From: Siminovitchia sp047228825
GTDB lineage: Bacteria; Bacillota; Bacilli; Bacillales; Bacillaceae_C
Reading direction: 5' to 3'
Assembly: GCF_047228825.1 (NCBI RefSeq)
Contig: NZ_JBFEGN010000010.1
Span: forward strand, 17,812 to 81,811
DNA: 64,000 nt
Below are positions 59,795-64,000 of this stretch, in pieces; within the stretch, counting starts at the first letter, position 1, and every line of letters starts with the position of its first letter. The notes under the pieces are model-generated. The model was given only the letters and a program-made list of their open reading frames with translations. It was not told where the DNA came from and ran no database searches. The translations under genes were made by a program, and so were the position numbers.

Positions 59795-61162
59795 ATGAAT
59801 GACAAACCGATACATAAACAAAAACTATACAGACTGTCCCTGACACCGTTCCGCTTATTGGTTACATATTATTTGTTGGCGGTGGCGGTTGTTTCGCTTC
59901 TTTTGAGCCTCCCTGTCGCCAGGCAAAACGGGGCTGATTGGTCGGCAATGGATGCTGTTTTCGTTGCAGCCAGCTCCGTTAGCGTAACTGGGCTGACAAC
60001 GGTTGATTTAGCGGAAACTTTTACTGTAACAGGGATTTTTATCTTGATCTTTGCCTTGCAAATCGGCGGGATCGGCATTATGACAATAAGTACATTTTTT
60101 TGGCTTATTTTCGGAAAAAAAATCGGGTTAAAACAAAGGCAGCTGATCAAAACGGACCAAAATCAGCTTAATTTTTCAGGATTGGTCAATTTGCTCAGGC
60201 AAATTATCACTTTGATATTATTGATTGAAGTACTTGGCGCATTGGTACTCGGCGTTTATTATATGAATTATTTTCCAACTTGGCAGGAGGCTTTTCTGCA
60301 GGGCCTGTTTGCTTCTGTCAGCGCCACGACAAACGCGGGGTTTGATATTACCGGGGAATCGCTGATTCCTTTTGCCGGCGACTATTTTGTTCAGTTTATA
60401 ATGATTATTTTAATCATCCTGGGAGCGATTGGATTTCCGGTTTGGATCGAAGTCAAAAAATTTTTGTTCCATAAGCATGAAAACAGGCGCTTTCGTTTTT
60501 CACTTTTTACGAAGATTACGACCTCCACTTATTTTATATTGTTGGGTTTTGGAACCATTGTAATCATTTTTTTGGAATATAATGGTTTTTTTGCGGGGAA
60601 ATCCTGGCATGAGTCATTTTTTTATGCATTGTTCCAGTCAACCACGATGAGAAGTGCGGGATTATTGACTCTCGATATAAACGATTTGCACCATTCCACG
60701 GCACTTTTTATGTCGGCACTCATGTTTATCGGTGCATCACCCAGCTCTGTTGGAGGCGGAATCCGGACGACCACTTTTGCGTTGAATATTTTATTTCTTT
60801 ATCATTATGCAAGAGGGAACAGATCGATTAAAATTTTTAAAAGAGAGATCCATCAGGATGATGTGATCAAGTCGCTTGTTGTTCTTTTGCTTGCAGTTTT
60901 GATATTTGGCATTTCCGTCATCGTTTTATCCTATACGGAAGATGCGGGCCTGCTTGCCATCATTTTTGAGGTTTCCTCCGCTTTTGGCACTTGCGGGGCT
61001 TCCATGGGGATTACAGCCGATTTAACCAATACGGGCAAATGGCTGTTGATCATATTAATGTTCATCGGCAGGGTCGGGATATTATCGTTCCTGTTCATCA
61101 TGGCAGGCAATGAGAAAGAACCCGATTTCCATTATCCGAAAGAACGCGTTATCATTGGTTAG
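59795..61162 (+). CDS. Potassium uptake channel subunit KtrB/KtrD
   Basis: A 455-residue TrkH/KtrB-type K+ channel with four M1-P-M2 repeats. The pore-like segments are SSVSVTGLTTVD, SATTNAGFDITG, STTMRSAGLLTLD and SAFGTCGASMGIT, where the central glycines of the selectivity filter can be recognised. It needs a cytoplasmic RCK subunit (KtrA/KtrC), which is not encoded here, so it is more like KtrD than a ktrAB pair. The longer frame from 59744 is unnecessary; AAGGGAAATG precedes ATG 59795. A weak TGTTAAAAT element lies at 59683-59691. Confidence 0.92.
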   Translation: MNDKPIHKQKLYRLSLTPFRLLVTYYLLAVAVVSLLLSLPVARQNGADWSAMDAVFVAASSVSVTGLTTVDLAETFTVTGIFILIFALQIGGIGIMTISTFFWLIFGKKIGLKQRQLIKTDQNQLNFSGLVNLLRQIITLILLIEVLGALVLGVYYMNYFPTWQEAFLQGLFASVSATTNAGFDITGESLIPFAGDYFVQFIMIILIILGAIGFPVWIEVKKFLFHKHENRRFRFSLFTKITTSTYFILLGFGTIVIIFLEYNGFFAGKSWHESFFYALFQSTTMRSAGLLTLDINDLHHSTALFMSALMFIGASPSSVGGGIRTTTFALNILFLYHYARGNRSIKIFKREIHQDDVIKSLVVLLLAVLIFGISVIVLSYTEDAGLLAIIFEVSSAFGTCGASMGITADLTNTGKWLLIILMFIGRVGILSFLFIMAGNEKEPDFHYPKERVIIG

Positions 61163-61188
61163 TCAGGAATTTACAAGGAGGCATGACG

Positions 61189-62172
61189 ATGGAAAAAATC
61201 AAAATAGGCATTGTTGGATATGGTAATTTGGGGCGTGGAGTAGAGTCGGCGATTGGTAAAAATCCGGATATGGAGCTTGTTGCTGTTTTTTCACGCCGGA
61301 ATCCGGAAAATGTTCAAGTGAAGAATCCTCAAGTAAAAGTTTTACACATTTCTGAAGCTGAAAAATTTGTAAACGACATTGATGTGATGATTTTATGCGG
61401 AGGTTCTGCAACAGATCTTCCGGAGCAGGGCCCTCGGTTTGCAAAAATGTTTAACACGATTGACAGCTTTGATACGCACGCCAAAATACCTGAATATTAT
61501 GCGGCAGTGAACGAGGCGGCAGCTTCCGCGCAAAAGACGAGCATTATCTCTGTCGGATGGGATCCGGGCATGTTTTCGTTAAACAGGCTGCTGGGGGAAG
61601 CGATCCTTCCGGAAGGGGCAACATATACTTTCTGGGGAAAGGGGCTCAGTCAGGGCCATTCGGATGCTGTTCGCAGAATTGAAGGCGTAAAAGGGGCCGT
61701 CCAGTATACCATTCCGATTGAAGAAGCGGTTGAAAGGGTCAGAAGGGGAGAAAATCCCGAACTGTCCACACGGGAAAAGCATTTGCGCGAATGCTACGTT
61801 GTGGCGGAAGAAGGGGCCGATGTAGAACGGATTGAGCGGGAAATTAAAACGATGCCGAATTATTTTGCGGATTATGATACGACTGTTCACTTTATATCTG
61901 AAGAAGAGTTGGAGAAAAATCATTCCAAAATGCTTCATGGCGGGTTTGTCATCCGCAGCGGAAAAACAGGGGAAGGAACAAACCAAATTGCCGAGTACTC
62001 ATTAAAACTGGACAGCAATCCCGAATTTACCTCGAGCATTTTGGTTGCCTATGCCAGGGCGGCATACAAATTGAACAAGCAGGGCGAATTTGGCGCCAAA
62101 ACCGTTTTTGATGTCCCTGTCGGGCTTTTATCGCCCAAATCTCCTGAACAGCTCAGGAAAGAGCTGTTATAA
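61189..62172 (+). CDS. ddh: meso-Diaminopimelate dehydrogenase
   Basis: An NADPH-dependent D-amino-acid dehydrogenase of 327 residues that converts L-tetrahydrodipicolinate plus ammonia to meso-DAP in a single step. The Rossmann motif IGIVGYGNLGRGVE is at the N-terminus; FSRRNPENV, GWDPGMFSLNRLL, GKGLSQGHSDAVRRIEGVKG and HGGFVIRSGKTG are typical of Ddh. It is a short cut in lysine and cell-wall synthesis, found only in some bacilli. AGGAGG fits ATG 61189 better than ATG 61183. It is placed 26 bases after the channel gene. Confidence 0.95.
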   Translation: MEKIKIGIVGYGNLGRGVESAIGKNPDMELVAVFSRRNPENVQVKNPQVKVLHISEAEKFVNDIDVMILCGGSATDLPEQGPRFAKMFNTIDSFDTHAKIPEYYAAVNEAAASAQKTSIISVGWDPGMFSLNRLLGEAILPEGATYTFWGKGLSQGHSDAVRRIEGVKGAVQYTIPIEEAVERVRRGENPELSTREKHLRECYVVAEEGADVERIEREIKTMPNYFADYDTTVHFISEEELEKNHSKMLHGGFVIRSGKTGEGTNQIAEYSLKLDSNPEFTSSILVAYARAAYKLNKQGEFGAKTVFDVPVGLLSPKSPEQLRKELL

Positions 62173-62179
62173 GTAAAGA

Positions 62180-62216
62180 AAAAGAGGTATTGTGCAAAAA
62201 CAATATCTCTTTTTTT
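62180..62216 (+). terminator. Terminator after ddh
   Basis: A 14-bp stem (62180-62193 with 62200-62213, one G-U) and a 6-base loop, ending in T. Confidence 0.9.
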
Positions 62217-62286
62217 AATGGCAGAAACCCCGTGTGTTCGTCCATATTTCCGAAATGTCTTTCTATTTCAAAAAATCAAAAAATGC

Positions 62287-62315
62287 TTGATTTAACTCAA
62301 TATTTTCTATATAAT
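62287..62315 (+). promoter_or_regulatory. Promoter of the AT-rich permease operon
   Basis: TTGATT (62287-62292), 17 bases, consensus TATAAT (62310-62315), 55 bases before the gene. Confidence 0.82.
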
Positions 62316-62369
62316 GATAAATATTTTTTGGAAAAGTGTTGAAAAAAAGGATAGTTTGGAGAGATATGT

Positions 62370-63182
62370 TTGTTGACGAGTGAATTGTATCGAATTGGTA
62401 AGAATAAAAAAAGTCTCTTATTTATTTGTTTGTTATTTGTGATACCCTTTGTCGATTTGTTAATGAATGTATATGCCAATTTTTTTGACTATTGGCTACA
62501 TCCAGAAGCCTATGGGGGAAAATTATCGAGGGAAAACTTATTACACCCTGCTTATGCAAGTTTCTTATCTGGTACTTCACAGGGGCATGTGGCTCAAATG
62601 CTCTTGATTTGGATTTTACCGCTTTATATTTTACTCATTTATTCTGATTTTTATATCCTCGAAAAGAAAATAGGCTATTCCCATATCACGTACACCAAAT
62701 GTTCAAGAAGTGAACTTTTAAAAGCTCGTTTTTTTCTATCTTTTTTCTTGCCATTTATTATTTTATTATCTTCACTGCTTTTGAATTTTGTTCTTTCACT
62801 CATTATTTTTAATGGTGGACAAAATTTTATGGGATTAGAAATGTATCCAGATCATAATGTCACTTTGTTAACGCTATCCTTGAAACATCCTTATATAGCT
62901 TATATTATTTATCTATTCGTTTTTGCGATTCTTGCTGGTTGCTGTGGTTTAATGTGTACAGCTTTGAGTCTGTTATTTCCACATTACAAATATGTTTATC
63001 CTGCTGCTTTCTTTATCTGGATTTTACAAATCATGTTGCCTAACAGCTTAACTTATCTAATGCAGCCATTTATAGAATATGGATTTAGAGAAATCATTCC
63101 AGCTGGTATTTTATTCGTTGCCATCGTTTTTATTTTCTTGCTTTCAGCATGGCAATACAAGGTGAAATTTGATGAGTTATAA
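62370..63182 (+). CDS. ABC-2-type permease-like membrane protein
   Basis: A 270-residue polytopic protein of about six spans: segment about 13-33, a large outer loop, then spans near 73-93, 115-140, 168-190, 195-215 and 238-260. The loop SHITYTKCSRSELLKARFFL between two spans recalls ABC-2 permeases of peptide or bacteriocin transporters. No nucleotide-binding subunit is in the window. The start is TTG 62370 or TTG 62373 after GGAGAGA. AT-rich codon use (many Phe/Ile/Leu/Tyr with A/T third bases) differs sharply from the genes before it, a sign of different origin. It overlaps the next gene by 11 bases. Confidence 0.6.
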   Translation: MLTSELYRIGKNKKSLLFICLLFVIPFVDLLMNVYANFFDYWLHPEAYGGKLSRENLLHPAYASFLSGTSQGHVAQMLLIWILPLYILLIYSDFYILEKKIGYSHITYTKCSRSELLKARFFLSFFLPFIILLSSLLLNFVLSLIIFNGGQNFMGLEMYPDHNVTLLTLSLKHPYIAYIIYLFVFAILAGCCGLMCTALSLLFPHYKYVYPAAFFIWILQIMLPNSLTYLMQPFIEYGFREIIPAGILFVAIVFIFLLSAWQYKVKFDEL

Positions 63183-63876
63183 CTATCTAAAGTTTATATT
63201 TATTATCTCTTTTTTTGCATTTTTATGGTTATCTTTAAACTGGAATAATATAGATGCTGGTATTAACCATTTCAATTTGCTGGATTTATCTACGTCTTAC
63301 GCGGGCTATAATTTTCTTATGTTGCATGGGACGATATACGCACTTTTATATTTATTGTTGCTTATATCAAATTATTTTTATACTATTGAAAACCTAATAA
63401 TCCGAATGCGCAGAAAGGATATCATAAGAAAAATGTGTCTTAAGGCAATATACCTATCTATCCTTTTTGTAGGAATATTTACTATGATTAATGTCTTGAT
63501 GATCTCTTTATTGGCTGATATATCTCTTCTCATTCAAACGGGCTTTTATTTAGGGGCATTGGTTTCTTTTTTAAGTACGGCATTTCTTTATAGTATGCTT
63601 GGGCTGTTTTTTTTAACCTATTATATCCTCACTTTTTCAGAGATAAAATCGTTAATACTTACGTTTATTTCTAGTACCTTGCTTGTTTGCTGCGATTTAA
63701 TTTTGGGCTGGGATACGCACTTTAGCGATATTGTGGTTTATGATCATTTGTTCTCTTCTTCAGGTTTGAATTTATTAAAATACCTACTCATATACCTTAA
63801 GGACCTAATAATACTTGCTTGTCTATATATTGGATTGGTTATTATTTTTAAAGAAAAGGATATTATCCATGTATAA
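63172..63876 (+). CDS. Second polytopic membrane protein of the AT-rich operon
   Basis: A 234-residue protein with about six hydrophobic segments (near 6-23, 48-66, 88-115, 122-145, 157-175, 208-228). It starts MSYNYLKFIFIISFFAFLWL. The loop RMRRKDIIRKMCLKAIYLSI between two spans is short and basic, similar in layout to the matching loop of the preceding protein, so the two may be partner permeases of one transporter. The start is ATG 63172, AAGGTGA upstream. Function unknown; no family was recognised with confidence. Confidence 0.6.
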   Translation: MSYNYLKFIFIISFFAFLWLSLNWNNIDAGINHFNLLDLSTSYAGYNFLMLHGTIYALLYLLLLISNYFYTIENLIIRMRRKDIIRKMCLKAIYLSILFVGIFTMINVLMISLLADISLLIQTGFYLGALVSFLSTAFLYSMLGLFFLTYYILTFSEIKSLILTFISSTLLVCCDLILGWDTHFSDIVVYDHLFSSSGLNLLKYLLIYLKDLIILACLYIGLVIIFKEKDIIHV

Positions 63877-63958
63877 ACATAGCTATCTATTGATAGTTCC
63901 ATTGTTAAGTGTTTTTAGTTTATTGTCTGGGCTAATATTTAATGGCGGTAAAATCTAG
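63869..63958 (+). CDS. Short hydrophobic ORF (29 residues)
   Basis: MYKHSYLLIVPLLSVFSLLS followed by GLIFNGGKI and TAG at 63956-63958. AAGAAAAGGA is correctly spaced before ATG 63869, and the ORF overlaps the preceding gene by 8 bases. It could be a leader-like peptide, a small membrane component or the truncated start of a third permease. A further GGAGGGGGAG motif at 63990-63999 implies that another gene begins just beyond the window. Confidence 0.45.
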   Translation: MYKHSYLLIVPLLSVFSLLSGLIFNGGKI

Positions 63959-64000
63959 TATTTTAGGAATTAATTTTGTCGTTACGTGGAGGGGGAGATA

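Overview
The window comes from an endospore-forming member of the Bacillaceae. Evidence for this is a block that runs in nearly the same order as the Bacillus subtilis yjb-yjc region, spore-specific genes (cotO, cotZ-type, spoVAC/D/E, spoVIF, an alpha/beta SASP, a sporulenol-synthase-type cyclase), strong Shine-Dalgarno sites with frequent TTG and GTG starts, and readable SigK, SigD and FapR sites. I cannot name the species. A meso-diaminopimelate dehydrogenase and a self-contained chemosensory gene set show that it is not B. subtilis itself.

Region by region. 1-11500: tail of a glycosidase-like gene, then proteolysis and stress control (spx, mecA, coiA, pepF, spxH, truncated haemoglobin, lytic transglycosylase, CYTH protein, RelQ, NAD kinase, pseudouridine synthase) and a frameshifted prpE. 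11600-21800: mgtE, FapR-controlled fabI, then sporulation and spore-coat genes, including an inserted YhcN-like lipoprotein plus spoVAC-spoVAD-spoVAE set, spoVIF, and yjcF/yjcG/yjcH. 22000-25900: a TAXI-type TRAP transporter operon with a DUF1850 gene, then tRNA-Val(GAC). 26100-38000: a LOG-family protein, a chemoreceptor, an ECF sigma/DUF4179 pair, a redox cassette (nitroreductase, tartrate/malate-type dehydrogenase, flavin reductase, SDR), a squalene-hopene-type cyclase, DUF2515 and membrane proteins. 38100-48700: EamA transporter, HemAT, a second chemoreceptor, and cheW-cheW-cheA-cheY-cheX-cheR-cheB. 48800-54900: three-subunit glycolate/lactate oxidase plus lactate/glycolate permease. 55200-62200: RND exporter, manganese-riboswitch-controlled TerC protein, SASP, Ktr/Trk potassium channel and diaminopimelate dehydrogenase. 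62280-64000: an AT-rich stretch with its own promoter, two membrane permease-like genes and a tiny ORF, cut by the window end.

How the parts work together. Spx, SpxH and MecA are linked to ClpXP/ClpCP proteolysis. RelQ and NadK handle alarmone and NADP supply. The chemosensory region carries three SigD-like promoters (before the first receptor, before hemAT and before the che genes), so it looks like one SigD-regulated signalling unit with CheX as the likely CheY-P phosphatase. The oxidase genes and LctP form a 2-hydroxyacid uptake and oxidation unit. No prophage, complete insertion sequence or CRISPR array was seen. The items I consider most worth testing are the self-contained chemosensory locus, the possible small RNA before the first receptor, several small ORFs of about 29 to 58 codons, and the AT-rich island at the 3' end.
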